Positions 26,430 through 35,582 of a stretch of 64,000 nucleotides of DNA are shown piece after piece. This DNA is from Dehalobacter sp. DCA. Lineage in GTDB: Bacteria; Bacillota; Desulfitobacteriia; Desulfitobacteriales; Syntrophobotulaceae. How positions within the stretch are numbered: position 1 is the stretch's first letter; each line of letters opens with the position of its first letter. The DNA lies in NCBI RefSeq assembly GCF_000305775.1, contig NC_018866.1, forward strand, positions 2,499,001 to 2,563,000. Reading direction: 5' to 3'. The notes under the pieces were generated by a model that saw only the letters and a program-made list of their open reading frames with translations, did not search any database and had not been told where the DNA came from. Position numbers and translations under genes: made by a program.

Positions 26430-28327
26430 ATCGAGTAGGAGGGGGCGTCTCGCCCCCGGCCTCTCACACCACCGTATGTGCGGTTCCGCGTACGGCGGTT
26501 CAATAGTTTAAGTGCAGTACCTCGTATTTCTTGGCTATGTCATCATAGCCGAGGGATTCGAGGTATTTGTCAGTCAACGTATGATTAAGTATCCCGCTCC
26601 CGGCTACTCTCCAGTAGCCTTTGCCAGTGTACCCATTCTTGTGTGCCCAGTAAACCGACATGCCGAGTGCTATCAAGTTCCCGATTCGGGTTTTTGGTTT
26701 CTTCCACTGCTTCCAGATATACATCCGTATCCGTCGTTTCAGCCACCTGTTCAGTTCCTGAATTCTGCTCTTCATACCGGCAATAGCGTAATAATTAAGC
26801 CACCCCGTTGTATATAGCTTCAGTTCCTTCAGAATCTGTTGAATGGCCCTTCCGCGATTCCGTTTTGTGATGCCTTTGAGCTTTTCCTTGAATTTCTTCA
26901 TTGACTTTTCATGCACCCGTATTCCCGTACCTTTGCCCGTCCTGTACAAGGCAAAGCCAAGGAACTTAAGCTTCAGCGGTGATCCCGCTTTACTCTTTTC
27001 CGAGTTCACTTTCAGCTTTAGTTTCTTCTCAAGGTACTGCTTACAGCTTTCTAATACACGTTCTGCTGCTCTGCGGCTCTTGGTGTAGACAGCAATGTCA
27101 TCCGCGTATCGCAAATGCTTGTGCCCCCGTCTTTCCATTTCCTTGTCGAATTCATTGAGGTAGATATTCGAAAGTAACGGAGATAACGGGCCTCCCTGTG
27201 GGCTGCCTTCCTCCGTCTTGCTTTTCACTCCATTCTCCATGACTCCGCTTTTCAGAAACTTCTTGATGAGGTCTATAATCCGCTTATCTTTTACTTCTTT
27301 GCGTATTATATTCATCAGCAGTTCATGATTCATCGTATCGAAGTATTTTGACAGATCGATATCCGCTGCGCGGGTATATCCCTGTTCGTAGTACTCTTTC
27401 GCTTCCTTCATGGCTTGCTGTGCGCTGCGCCCCGGTCGATAGCCGTAGCTTGCCTCCGAAAACAGCGGTTCAAAGATTGGTTGCAATATCTGCACCAATG
27501 CCTGTTGCACCATCCGATCAATGACCGTTGGCACACCAAGTTTTCGTACTCCTCCATCCGGTTTGGGTATCTCTACTCTCCTAACCGGTTGAGGCCTGTA
27601 CATCCCGTTTCCTAAACTCTGTAGCAACTCCTCTCTGTGTTTCCTGAGCCAGGGCAGCATTTCATCCACGGTCATTCCGTCGACTCCTGCTGCTCCACCG
27701 TTTGACTTAACCCTTTTGAAAGCCCTGTTCAGGTTTTCTCTGTCCAGAAGTCTTTTCATTAGGTCGACTGCACCGTCTTTTTCCTTGGTTTCTCGTTCAA
27801 CGATGCTCCGCGCTCCGCCGTTGTCTTCGGGTTCCACCCTATCTTCCGGGCGGCAGCCAAGGTTTCCCTCGTATTCTGCCTTCTTCACATCGTCCACCTT
27901 CTTCCTTCTTCAAAAGACTACTACTGTTCAGCCCTTCCCGCGTTTCCGCGGTACTATAGCTTCTGCTGACTTCTCATGCCTCAGCTACACATCACTGCGC
28001 GGTTTGCTCCTGTGGGTCGTCGAATGCGTCCCTCTTGTCGGGAGCGTGGTATGAGATCTCCCCGGGTAAGAACAACAACCTTCATCCCATGTAACCGCCG
28101 CATTTACTGTACAGGGTTCGGGTAGTATTGGACTTTGTTTTATTAAGCAAACTCGTCCACCCTGATTCAGCCTTATATGCGGTTTCTGTTCGTCGGTTCA
28201 GGACTTTGCTTACGGCTTCCTTTAGATTCCACCTCACGATGGACACCCTTGCCGTTCGGCTAGCACTTCCTACTACCAAGCGTGCAGCGGACTCTCACCG
28301 CCGAGTTGTTGCCCATGCCGGGCGCAC
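26430..28327 (-). mobile_element. Group II intron (class C-like), upstream copy of a tandem pair
   Basis: 1898 bp, apparently identical to the other copy. Its 5' end (GTGCG at 28327) abuts TTTTAA just after a terminator stem at 28334-28361, the preferred insertion site of class C introns. Its 3' end at 26430 is directly followed by the 5' end of the next copy. Confidence 0.9.
26500..27897 (-). CDS. ltrA: Group II intron reverse transcriptase/maturase, second copy
   Basis: The same 465-aa protein as at 24602-25999, with no difference seen over the whole length. The intact YADD site and full-length frame suggest that both copies are recent and may be active. Confidence 0.95.
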   Translation of the reverse strand: MDDVKKAEYEGNLGCRPEDRVEPEDNGGARSIVERETKEKDGAVDLMKRLLDRENLNRAFKRVKSNGGAAGVDGMTVDEMLPWLRKHREELLQSLGNGMYRPQPVRRVEIPKPDGGVRKLGVPTVIDRMVQQALVQILQPIFEPLFSEASYGYRPGRSAQQAMKEAKEYYEQGYTRAADIDLSKYFDTMNHELLMNIIRKEVKDKRIIDLIKKFLKSGVMENGVKSKTEEGSPQGGPLSPLLSNIYLNEFDKEMERRGHKHLRYADDIAVYTKSRRAAERVLESCKQYLEKKLKLKVNSEKSKAGSPLKLKFLGFALYRTGKGTGIRVHEKSMKKFKEKLKGITKRNRGRAIQQILKELKLYTTGWLNYYAIAGMKSRIQELNRWLKRRIRMYIWKQWKKPKTRIGNLIALGMSVYWAHKNGYTGKGYWRVAGSGILNHTLTDKYLESLGYDDIAKKYEVLHLNY

Positions 28328-28333
28328 TTAAAA

Positions 28334-28361
28334 GAGGAATCATGCGTTAACATGATTCCTC
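28334..28361 (-). terminator. Terminator stem used as intron insertion site
   Basis: On the minus strand GAGGAATCATG pairs with CATGATTCCTC around six bases, followed by TTTTAA and then the intron. CCTAAAGCGGC and TGAGGAATCATG upstream match the toxin 3' region at about 18698-18723, so this is a related element without its toxin gene. Confidence 0.7.
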
Positions 28362-28538
28362 ACAAAAGCCGCTTTAGGAGCGGTATGCTTAGAGAATGAG
28401 CGAATAAACCGCTATCCTTGTTATAAGACAACCTGCTTCAAAGACAGTCAAATATCTACGTTTCGGAAACGACTATAAAACACTAATTTATATTGATAAG
28501 CATAACAGAAAATCTGAAGATTTCATCATAGCAATCTT

Positions 28539-29489
28539 TTACTTCACGCGTCCAATTAAATTTCCGTACCCTTCCCGCTCCATATCTTCTTTGGGCACAA
28601 ACCGCAGCGAGGCGCTGTTGATACAATATCTCAGACCGCCGGATTCCCTTGGCCCATCAGCAAACACATGCCCCAGATGGGCATCACCGGCACGGCTCCT
28701 GACCTCGGTCCGCAGCATGCTATGGGAAGTATCGGTCTTTTCCGAGACTACATTCGGATCGATAGGCCTGGTAAAGCTCGGCCAGCCGCAGCCTGATTCA
28801 AATTTATCCGAGGAGACAAAAAGCGGCTCGCCTGTCGTAATATCCACGTAAATACCCGGCCGGAAAATGTCCCAGAACGCGTTATGAAACGGCGGCTCGG
28901 TGGCATTATTCTGCGTCACTTCGTACTGCATTCCGGTCAGGGTTTGGCGCAGCCTGCCAGGATCCGGCGCCTGATAATCGTCTGGGTTAATAATGGCCCC
29001 TGCCGCCTTCGTGAATTGATCCTTGCCGATGTGACAATAGCCTTCCGGGTTTTTATCCAGATATCTTTGGTGGTACGCTTCCGCCGGACAGAAGTTCTCG
29101 ATTGCTTTTATCTCGATCACGACAGGTTTATCGTAGTTTTTTTGCAGCTTGGCCAGGGACCGTTCTATCACCGGCAGATCATTAATATCCGCATAATAAA
29201 TCCCGGTACGGTATTGCGTCCCCTTGTCGCCGCCCTGCCGGTTAAGTGAGACCGGATCAATCGCCTGATAATATAATTCCAGCAAGAATTCCAGCGGCAC
29301 AATCTCCGGATCATAGTCTACATACACCGTCTCGGCATGTCCGCTGCCGCGCTGACACACATCCTCATAGGTCGGGTTCGCGGTCTTGCCATTGGCATAG
29401 CCCACTTGCGTGGAACGGACCCCGCGAATAGACGCAATATATTTTTCCATACCCCAAAAACATCCGCCTGCAAGATAAATCTCAGACAT
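28539..29489 (-). CDS. msrAB: Fused peptide methionine sulfoxide reductase MsrA-MsrB
   Basis: 316 aa. The N-terminal MsrA domain has the catalytic [11 protein letters not shown] (C10) and [12 protein letters not shown]. The C-terminal MsrB domain has [24 protein letters not shown] and the catalytic [11 protein letters not shown]. Together they repair S- and R-methionine sulfoxide in proteins, using thioredoxin as reductant. Of the usual MsrB zinc cysteines, the CxxC pairs are not obvious, so this MsrB may be a zinc-free form. The gene appears monocistronic and lies downstream of the intron pair. Confidence 0.95.
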   Translation of the reverse strand: MSEIYLAGGCFWGMEKYIASIRGVRSTQVGYANGKTANPTYEDVCQRGSGHAETVYVDYDPEIVPLEFLLELYYQAIDPVSLNRQGGDKGTQYRTGIYYADINDLPVIERSLAKLQKNYDKPVVIEIKAIENFCPAEAYHQRYLDKNPEGYCHIGKDQFTKAAGAIINPDDYQAPDPGRLRQTLTGMQYEVTQNNATEPPFHNAFWDIFRPGIYVDITTGEPLFVSSDKFESGCGWPSFTRPIDPNVVSEKTDTSHSMLRTEVRSRAGDAHLGHVFADGPRESGGLRYCINSASLRFVPKEDMEREGYGNLIGRVK

Positions 29490-29649
29490 AACAGACCCCC
29501 CATGATATCAGATGATGATATAATTCTCTGAAGCATGCGCTTTATTTTCTTTCATCCATCGTTGACCGTGACTGCAAAAAGAGCTCACATATCATACATC
29601 TTTTGTAAATAAATGGTTTGTTTTGCCAATATGTGTTATCATTAGTCTG

Positions 29650-29694
29650 CATGATTTCCTCTTTGTTTATAGTATATACTCTTATTCAAGTCAA
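29650..29694 (-). promoter_or_regulatory. Relic of a type I antitoxin promoter
   Basis: On the minus strand TTGACT (29689-29694), 17 bp, TATAAA (29666-29671), then AGAGGAAATCATGCAGAC. This closely matches the antitoxin promoter and first bases at 18740-18775, but the rest of the RNA and the toxin gene are missing. The promoter itself looks strong and could still be active. Confidence 0.45.
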
Positions 29695-29954
29695 AATACA
29701 AACTACAGACCGGGGTTCTTGCGCAACCAAACAGGCGTATTATCTTTCATTTATAAAGTAAAATTTTAGGAGATGAAACTTGATAAATGGAGGGATCGTT
29801 AAATCTCCAAGGGGCTTGGCAATAAGGCTCAGGTCAAATTCGAGTGGGCCGATACGAAGAGACTTAAACTTCATGTCGATAAACTGGTTGCTAACACTGA
29901 ATATCTTTTGTCCATCTTTGTAAATTCTTTGCATCTTTTGTTCATTAATAAAAA
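29695..29954. other. Intergenic stretch without a convincing gene
   Basis: Only a 64-codon minus-strand frame without a ribosome-binding site is present. Together with 29490-29649 it forms a 500-bp gap between msrAB and the LysM lipoprotein gene whose only clear elements are the relic promoter and the terminator at 29955. Confidence 0.4.
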
Positions 29955-29985
29955 GAAATCCGGCTGTCTGGAATAGCTGGATTTC
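29955..29985 (-). terminator. Terminator after LysM lipoprotein gene
   Basis: On the minus strand GAAATCCAGCT pairs (one G-U) with AGCCGGATTTC around nine bases, followed by TTTTTATT. Confidence 0.75.
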
Positions 29986-30010
29986 CTTTATTGTGGATAC
30001 AACTATAATT

Positions 30011-31519
30011 TTATGGAATTAATATCTTTTGTCCCTCATAAATCAAATCTGGACTGGATAGTATATTTTTATTTGCTGCGTATATTTTCATGTAAAGTGA
30101 AGCATCACCATACTCTAATTGGGCTATCTTTGCCAGGGTATCTCCTGCTTTCACGGTATATATTCTTTGCTTTTCACCGGCAACGATATCCGGAAGCAGC
30201 CCCTCAGGCGGAAGGGTTAAAACCATTCCTGCGTATAAACGGTTATTATTCTTCTCAATCATGTCACGATTTGCCTCATATATCTTACCGGAGTATTTGT
30301 AACTTCCGTAATGGTTTAAGGCGATCGTAGCTAACGTATCACCGGGCAGAACCTTATATGTGCTGTTAACCACTTCTACGTCTGTTTTTGGTATCAGGTC
30401 AAGATAACTAAACGAGTTGCTTGAATTTAACTCAGGCATTTGAATGTCCACGGGTACGTTAATGTTTGTTATATCTGTATCATAGTTAAACGTAAGATTC
30501 AAAATGCCGGTAACATCCGATTGAATTTCTTCTCCGCCTACGGTATCATTCATCAATTTATTTAATGCTGCCATGTCGAGCTTTAGGTTAATACTTCCAT
30601 TTTCATGGGTGATATAACCTTCGCTTGAAATCGTATACGTTAACTCGATGCCTTTGTCCCCTAGAATAGGAACATCATTCAATTGATCCATGACTGAATT
30701 AAATTCAGTCAAAGACTCTTCATCAATAGAACCAAATTCCGATGAACTGTCCGAAAGCTCACTATACTGAGCAATTATCGTGAAATAGTCATTTAAGAAG
30801 TTCGACGCTTCTTTGTCCTTAGCAAAGTTATTCATCGCATAACGGATAAATTCCTTCAATTGTGCATCATTAAGTTTTATCGTATATTTTTGTGAGCCAA
30901 GGCCATCGTTTGCCGATTCACTAACGACGTCAATATTCGGGTTGAACCTTTGAACATAACTGTTTAGAAAATCAGTACTTTTTTTCTGTAGATCTGACTG
31001 CAATTTTATAAGGTTCGTCACATCCATATTTTTAAGATCCGTATTTTTCGCATCAAAAGGATTTATAACCATATATGGCTTTCCAGCATATCCAGGGGGT
31101 AAATATGCTGCTGCAATTTGCGGAATTTTAAAGACTTCAATTAGCTTTGGAGTTTTTCCTGAGAAATCTTCATCTACCCAAAACGGCATGTTAATATTAA
31201 GACCGGATGCAATTACGTTACAATCTGCCTGTAATTTAGCGATTGTTTTTTCTTCGTTACAATTCATTTTCAAAACGACATCGAGTTTCGCATTATTTAA
31301 CATCTCAGCAACTGAATCGATTTGTTCTTGGTCTGCCTGATCAAACCCTGTGCCGGACATTTGAAGAGACATCGTCATATGCTGCTGCATTGAAGCCACA
31401 TCTTGCATTTTCATATAGGCATTAAAGATTGCCAGCTGATTTTGGGTACAACCAGCTAATACCACAATGAAGACAAATAAGACCGTAAGAATCAAAGCTG
31501 TTTTTTTTCTAATCTTCAT
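30011..31519 (-). CDS. Lipoprotein with two C-terminal LysM domains
   Basis: 502 aa. The signal peptide ends in the lipobox VVLAGC. A large beta-rich region (about 30-385), similar in texture to LppX/LolA-like folds that sample hydrophobic ligands, is followed by two LysM domains. The first is YKVLPGDTLATIALNHYG to MVLTLP and the second YTVKAGDTLAKIAQLEYG to QKILIP. LysM binds peptidoglycan, so the protein tethers both to the membrane by lipid and to the wall by LysM. It is monocistronic with its own terminator. Confidence 0.85.
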   Translation of the reverse strand: MKIRKKTALILTVLFVFIVVLAGCTQNQLAIFNAYMKMQDVASMQQHMTMSLQMSGTGFDQADQEQIDSVAEMLNNAKLDVVLKMNCNEEKTIAKLQADCNVIASGLNINMPFWVDEDFSGKTPKLIEVFKIPQIAAAYLPPGYAGKPYMVINPFDAKNTDLKNMDVTNLIKLQSDLQKKSTDFLNSYVQRFNPNIDVVSESANDGLGSQKYTIKLNDAQLKEFIRYAMNNFAKDKEASNFLNDYFTIIAQYSELSDSSSEFGSIDEESLTEFNSVMDQLNDVPILGDKGIELTYTISSEGYITHENGSINLKLDMAALNKLMNDTVGGEEIQSDVTGILNLTFNYDTDITNINVPVDIQMPELNSSNSFSYLDLIPKTDVEVVNSTYKVLPGDTLATIALNHYGSYKYSGKIYEANRDMIEKNNNRLYAGMVLTLPPEGLLPDIVAGEKQRIYTVKAGDTLAKIAQLEYGDASLYMKIYAANKNILSSPDLIYEGQKILIP

Positions 31520-31776
31520 TAAGTTACTCCCCTCTCCACTATTTATAACTATACGAATATAATTAATTCTTCAGCTTAATGCCAATACCTCCCAAATTTT
31601 CAATATTTTTATACGCATGGCTTATCAGCCGGCGGATCATATATGAAAATCGGCTGATTTTGTTGTCTTTCGCCTTGAGATTAATCTCTTTGCCTGAACG
31701 CCTGGAAAACAATGGGCATATACTAAAAAGGACATGCTCTTCGGACAAGCAAAAAACCAGGAAAAGAGGTAAGCCT

Positions 31777-32001
31777 ATGACTTTCGTGGTAAACACGTTG
31801 GACTCCGTGCTGGCAACCCGCTATCAGACAGGGACTACCGCCGGCGGCGCACCTGTTCTCCGGCAAAAAAGCCTGACCGGCGTTAAAGCAACGGCAGCTG
31901 ATCAGGACGTATACGATGTGGCTGTCGCATTATCAAGCCTGGTGGATTATCCATTGACAGATATCCGCCGCCTGAAAATTTTCGAGCTGGCCGATGAATA
32001 A
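31777..32001 (+). CDS. DUF1659 family protein
   Basis: A 74-aa protein starting at MTFVVNTLDSVLATRYQTG, with AAAAGAGG eight bases upstream; the longer frame from 31579 is not supported. It ends DYPLTDIRRLKIFELADE, typical of DUF1659. These small beta proteins occur as a pair with DUF2922 in spore-forming Firmicutes, with unknown function. The DUF2922 gene follows 33 bp downstream. Confidence 0.85.
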   Translation: MTFVVNTLDSVLATRYQTGTTAGGAPVLRQKSLTGVKATAADQDVYDVAVALSSLVDYPLTDIRRLKIFELADE

Positions 32002-32034
32002 ACCGGCCAAATAATTCCAGGGTGGTGACAGAGC

Positions 32035-32274
32035 ATGGCAATAACGAACCAGAAAGTTTTAAGAATGGTATTCACAACCATAGGTGGTAAGGCGTTTACC
32101 ATTACCCTTCCCCAGCCAAAGGCAGGCCTTACGCTTGCCCAAGTCGGGACGGTCATGGACCTCATTATGGCAAAAAATATTTTTGCCACTTCCAGTGGGG
32201 ATCTGGCAACCAAGAGAGATATTAAAGTGGTAGATACTACCACGGACGATCTCTACGATCCCCCCCAAGAATAA
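32035..32274 (+). CDS. DUF2922 family protein
   Basis: 79 aa with LRMVFTTIGGKAFTITLPQP and VMDLIMAKNIFAT, the DUF2922 pattern. GGGTGG lies upstream of the ATG. It is the second gene of the DUF1659/DUF2922 pair; the two probably work together. Confidence 0.85.
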   Translation: MAITNQKVLRMVFTTIGGKAFTITLPQPKAGLTLAQVGTVMDLIMAKNIFATSSGDLATKRDIKVVDTTTDDLYDPPQE

Positions 32275-32338
32275 AATACTCCAGCTAAGCTGTCCGGAGA
32301 GCATGGCTGGTTTTAAGGCATAATTTATTAGAGGAATT

Positions 32339-32356
32339 GGCGGCCGCAAGGCCGCC
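32339..32356 (+). terminator. GC hairpin with GCAA tetraloop after DUF2922
   Basis: GGCGGCC, loop GCAA, GGCCGCC. The stem is perfect and the loop is a stable GNRA type, but no T-run follows, so it may act as an RNA 3'-end stabiliser rather than an efficient terminator. Confidence 0.45.
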
Positions 32357-32402
32357 CTCGTACAACACAGCGCACAGTTATCGTGTTAATCAGAATCTTT
32401 TG

Positions 32403-32933
32403 TCAGAACTTGTTGTATGATACGACATCTTCTATTCGCTTAAATTCCGAATGTCCGGGGAAAGGCTTTGCATCCGGCGCAGGATAACCCATCACCAGCA
32501 AGGCGACCGGCTCAATGTTGTCCGGAATCGCAAACTCTTCCCTAATAGCCTCAGGTATAAAGTACATGACCCACGTCGTGCCCACGCCCAGCGTCGTAGC
32601 CTCCAGCATCATGTGTGTTGTTACAATACTCGCGTCGATAACTCCGCTGATCTTGCCGTCGTATTCCCGTTGCCAGCATTCGTTCTTATCGTAGCAGATA
32701 AGCATTGCGGCAGATGCGCCAAAGTGGCATTTCGTGCATTTTCTGAGCTTTGCCAATCCTTCTTCGCTGTTGATGACCAGAATCTTCTGCGGTTGGCGGT
32801 TGCAAGCAGTCGGTGCGAGGTGTCCCGCTTTCAATATTTTGTCCAGCGTATCCTGTTCGATCGCTTTGTCGGTAAAGTTGCGCACTGAATAGCGTTCCTC
32901 TGCCAGTTTTAAAAAGTCTATATTCGTGTTCAT
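32403..32933 (-). CDS. Nitroreductase family protein
   Basis: 176 aa. The FMN-binding motif RYSVRNFTDK near the N-terminus, HLAPTACNRQPQ, and LGVGTTWVMYF with EPVALLVMGYP near the C-terminus mark the nitroreductase fold. Such flavoproteins transfer hydride from NAD(P)H to quinones, nitro groups or flavin. The substrate is unknown. The CTKCHFGASAAMLIC segment holds three cysteines unusual for the family. Confidence 0.9.
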   Translation of the reverse strand: MNTNIDFLKLAEERYSVRNFTDKAIEQDTLDKILKAGHLAPTACNRQPQKILVINSEEGLAKLRKCTKCHFGASAAMLICYDKNECWQREYDGKISGVIDASIVTTHMMLEATTLGVGTTWVMYFIPEAIREEFAIPDNIEPVALLVMGYPAPDAKPFPGHSEFKRIEDVVSYNKF

Positions 32934-33014
32934 TAATGTCCCCTCGATTCAATCAAGTTACGCGACATGCGTGGCGCACCCGGTGAGTGTTGCCTTGATC
33001 AGCGATCTCCCAGG

Positions 33015-35039
33015 TCAACGGGCAGGCGAGCCGATGCCGATAACGGTAGCGTCGTTGGTGACTCCGGCGGGAAACCTGGCTTGGTTCGGATCGTTTTTTT
33101 CCGCCAGGACAACCGGGCAATTGTTCTGGGCAGCCAACGGTGCAACCATCAGAGCCGCGGCCAAAGAGTAACTGTCAGCAAAGTAAACCTTGCTGGTCGC
33201 CAGCCCCATCTTCTCGTTAAAATCCTGGTTGGTCACGTAGCGATCCACGCCGGACATGCGGCGGAATCCGTTTGTATCCTGGACTCTGGACGTACCACCC
33301 AAGATAACCAAATGATTGGCGTCTAGTCCAGCCTTTAGTAAACTCCAAGCTTCGGGATGATAGACGCCGGCTCCATCCGTTATGCGGATAAGCCATCCGT
33401 TGGCCGCTGCATAGGGCCCGGCGCTCACGGCGTCGGCCAGAGCATCAAAACCTACGAGGAATACCCCATGTGGATCAGTAATTTCCTTTCCTACCAGGTC
33501 CGCCGTCTCCGCGCGCCCTTCTCCTTGCAGCACTTTTGCCTCGAGATCGGGGATGGCTGCTTTCAATTTCTCAGACACGACATCCGCTTGGAAGCCGATG
33601 CAGTAAGCTCTTTTTGCTCCCAGCCGTTTTATCTCACCAATCACTTCGGCCGTTGGGACGCCACCTTCCACCATAAGGATCGGCGCCTGCTCCTGGCCGG
33701 CCAAGGGTGCTGCTGCCAGGGCGTCGATCAAATGGTTGTTTTCTCCGGGGACGACGACCACTGAATCGGCCTTTAGCCATCCTTCTTGGGACACTTTTAC
33801 TGAGGTAGCCGGCGTACTACCCCCGTCAATGGTTCTGTCCGCAGTAATTCCGCTCGCCGGCATGGCCGGCTCGGAAACTTTCAGCCGTACGACGGCGATG
33901 ATATTGGAGAGTTGGCGCCCGGCGGGCGTTATGGTCCTGCCGCCCAGCCACAGGGCGCTGGAGGCGCCGCCGTCTAAATTCATGGCGTCTGTTAGGTTAT
34001 ACACCTGGGCAACCTGAGCCAAATTTTTGATCGTAAGACCCGGCGTGGTACCGAAAACCAATTGTTTGTCGGTCGTCAGCCCGATGAACGAACGATTGCC
34101 GGCAGCCGTGGTGAGTTTCGGGTCGTTCCAGCCCTCGCCGACCGGATCGGCAGTCACCTGTCCATCCAAGATGAGGCTCGGGCCGCAACCGGTGATGTTG
34201 GTCAAATTGATCCAATCGGCCGTATCATCCGTATTGGTGCGGCTATTCCATACTTGCCGCACAAAATCAATCGTCGATCCAACATGGAATAGCTGGCGGT
34301 AGGCGCTGTCAGCCGGCATCAGCAACAAAAATCCATCAGCCGGAATTGCCGTATTGCCCTGGCTGATATTCGTAACCGTACCTTTCTGCAGAACTTTCGC
34401 ACCGCCCGCTGTATAAACGCTACCCGTCACGTCTTTGACATTGCGTACCACCACACAGACCATATCTGTGTCCCCGGTTTCCGTACCGTAATCCGGGGTG
34501 ATTATCGCCTCGCGATAACCCGTATAGCCGGCTGGCCTGATGACATTCCAGTTGCGCAAGTAAAAGAGTTGTTTATAGAGATAATTGCCTCCGCTAACGT
34601 CGACATAGACGTACTGCCTGAAAGACACCCTATCCAGCTCCGCTTCGCCGGCGCTGCCGAAACCTATCATGCTGCTGGTTTCATAGTGCATCGTTGCCCC
34701 GTTATGTACCAACGTCCCGTTTATGGGCTTCTTGCCTTCATTGTAGGCCTCAAAGAACGCGCCGTTGACTGCCGCTAATACCTCATACTTGTTTTTGTCT
34801 ATGCTGCCGATGATCTGCTCGAAGGGCTTAACCTCGCCGACTTTGCCTGCCGGCACGGAAAGCACACGGATATTGGGATCATTCAGATCGGCGCGCACCG
34901 CCTTAATTGTGGTGGATTGACCGGCAATACTGACGGACTTGTCGGCGCTCATCACCGAGCTTGAGTCGGCCCAGACCGTCGGTGCCTGCCAACACACCAG
35001 CGTCAGGGTAAAAATCGCAACCAATAATCTCTTTACCAA
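33015..35039 (-). CDS. Phosphodiester glycosidase (NAGPA-like) fused to CWB2 repeats
   Basis: 674 aa with a signal peptide. The first two thirds carry the NAGPA/phosphodiester glycosidase domain: AAVNGAFFEAYNEG, then TGCGPSLILDGQVT, RSFIGLTTDKQLVF and DAMNLDGGASSALWLGG. The last third is made of CWB2 repeats (DALAAAPLAGQEQAPILMVE, DALADAVSAGPYA, SLAAALMVAPLA), which anchor it to the wall. The enzyme domain removes sugar from phosphodiester linkages; here the substrate is probably a wall or teichoic-acid glycan. Confidence 0.85.
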   Translation of the reverse strand: MVKRLLVAIFTLTLVCWQAPTVWADSSSVMSADKSVSIAGQSTTIKAVRADLNDPNIRVLSVPAGKVGEVKPFEQIIGSIDKNKYEVLAAVNGAFFEAYNEGKKPINGTLVHNGATMHYETSSMIGFGSAGEAELDRVSFRQYVYVDVSGGNYLYKQLFYLRNWNVIRPAGYTGYREAIITPDYGTETGDTDMVCVVVRNVKDVTGSVYTAGGAKVLQKGTVTNISQGNTAIPADGFLLLMPADSAYRQLFHVGSTIDFVRQVWNSRTNTDDTADWINLTNITGCGPSLILDGQVTADPVGEGWNDPKLTTAAGNRSFIGLTTDKQLVFGTTPGLTIKNLAQVAQVYNLTDAMNLDGGASSALWLGGRTITPAGRQLSNIIAVVRLKVSEPAMPASGITADRTIDGGSTPATSVKVSQEGWLKADSVVVVPGENNHLIDALAAAPLAGQEQAPILMVEGGVPTAEVIGEIKRLGAKRAYCIGFQADVVSEKLKAAIPDLEAKVLQGEGRAETADLVGKEITDPHGVFLVGFDALADAVSAGPYAAANGWLIRITDGAGVYHPEAWSLLKAGLDANHLVILGGTSRVQDTNGFRRMSGVDRYVTNQDFNEKMGLATSKVYFADSYSLAAALMVAPLAAQNNCPVVLAEKNDPNQARFPAGVTNDATVIGIGSPAR

Positions 35040-35116
35040 TCCCTGTTCTCCTTTCAGATCTTCTCAGGATTCTTTTGCGCTGATTCTCATTATTTGAATT
35101 CTACCCCATAAAAAAA

Positions 35117-35150
35117 CGGCATGTCAACAGCCTATGTGCTTTTCATGCCG
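35117..35150 (-). terminator. Terminator of the 18-aa ORF unit
   Basis: On the minus strand CGGCATG pairs with CATGCCG around a 20-base loop, followed by seven T. The only open frame just upstream is the 18-aa gene. Confidence 0.6.
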
Positions 35151-35239
35151 CGTCTTTCAATCAAAAAATAATGAAAAAGAAAACAAAGGTATGGAGAAAT
35201 GCCTGTCTTTCATAAGGACAACTTTCGTATTCTAACAGT

Positions 35240-35296
35240 CTAGAATTTGATCCTCGGTATGTCCGCTTCCTTGTAATAAATTGCATCGAAATCCAT
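35240..35296 (-). CDS. 18-aa micro-ORF with perfect ribosome-binding site
   Basis: ATG at 35296 follows AAAGGAGGTACTGAA. The peptide is MDFDAIYYKEADIPRIKF, ending in TAG. A terminator stands about 90 bp downstream, so this is a free-standing transcription unit. It may be a signalling or regulatory peptide, a precursor of a modified peptide, or the surviving 5' end of a lost gene. I do not recognise it. Confidence 0.4.
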   Translation of the reverse strand: MDFDAIYYKEADIPRIKF

Positions 35297-35582
35297 TTCA
35301 GTACCTCCTTTAGGTTTTTCATTTTTTAAAGAAAACTTATATTTTTCGTATTTTAATAAATAGGAAGGGCTGTCCTTTTCTAGATTATCCTATAAAATAT
35401 CCTGTTGCTGTAATTTGACTTCTTCTATATCCCCGTCAAAAATGGGTACGGGAAGCCTTTTCCAGCCGGTATTGCGCCACTTTTTTTTTTGACAATAAAT
35501 TGCAATGAAACTCTAAGGTATGGACTTTTTCGAACATGAAATACTAATTGTTAACGGATAATTTTTTCGACAGGAGATATTC

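Larger units (their letters stand above)
24532..28327. repeat. Exact head-to-tail duplication of 1898 bp
   Basis: Two group II intron copies follow each other with a constant offset of 1898 bp and zero spacer. All open frames on both strands recur at that offset with the same translation. Confidence 0.95.

Noticed and set aside
24614-28331. Plus-strand frames across the intron pair
   Set aside because: Shadows of the reverse transcriptase genes; they simply repeat at the 1898-bp offset.
29740-29934. 64-aa minus-strand frame
   Set aside because: No ribosome-binding site and no recognisable pattern; probably chance or a decayed gene.
31563-31796. 77-aa minus-strand frame before DUF1659
   Set aside because: Antisense to the leader of the DUF1659 gene, no start signal.
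35460-35540. Sequence ACAATAAATTGCA shared with the region before the Hol-Tox gene (about 18413)
   Set aside because: Only about 13 bp of AT-rich identity; too short to claim a repeat family.
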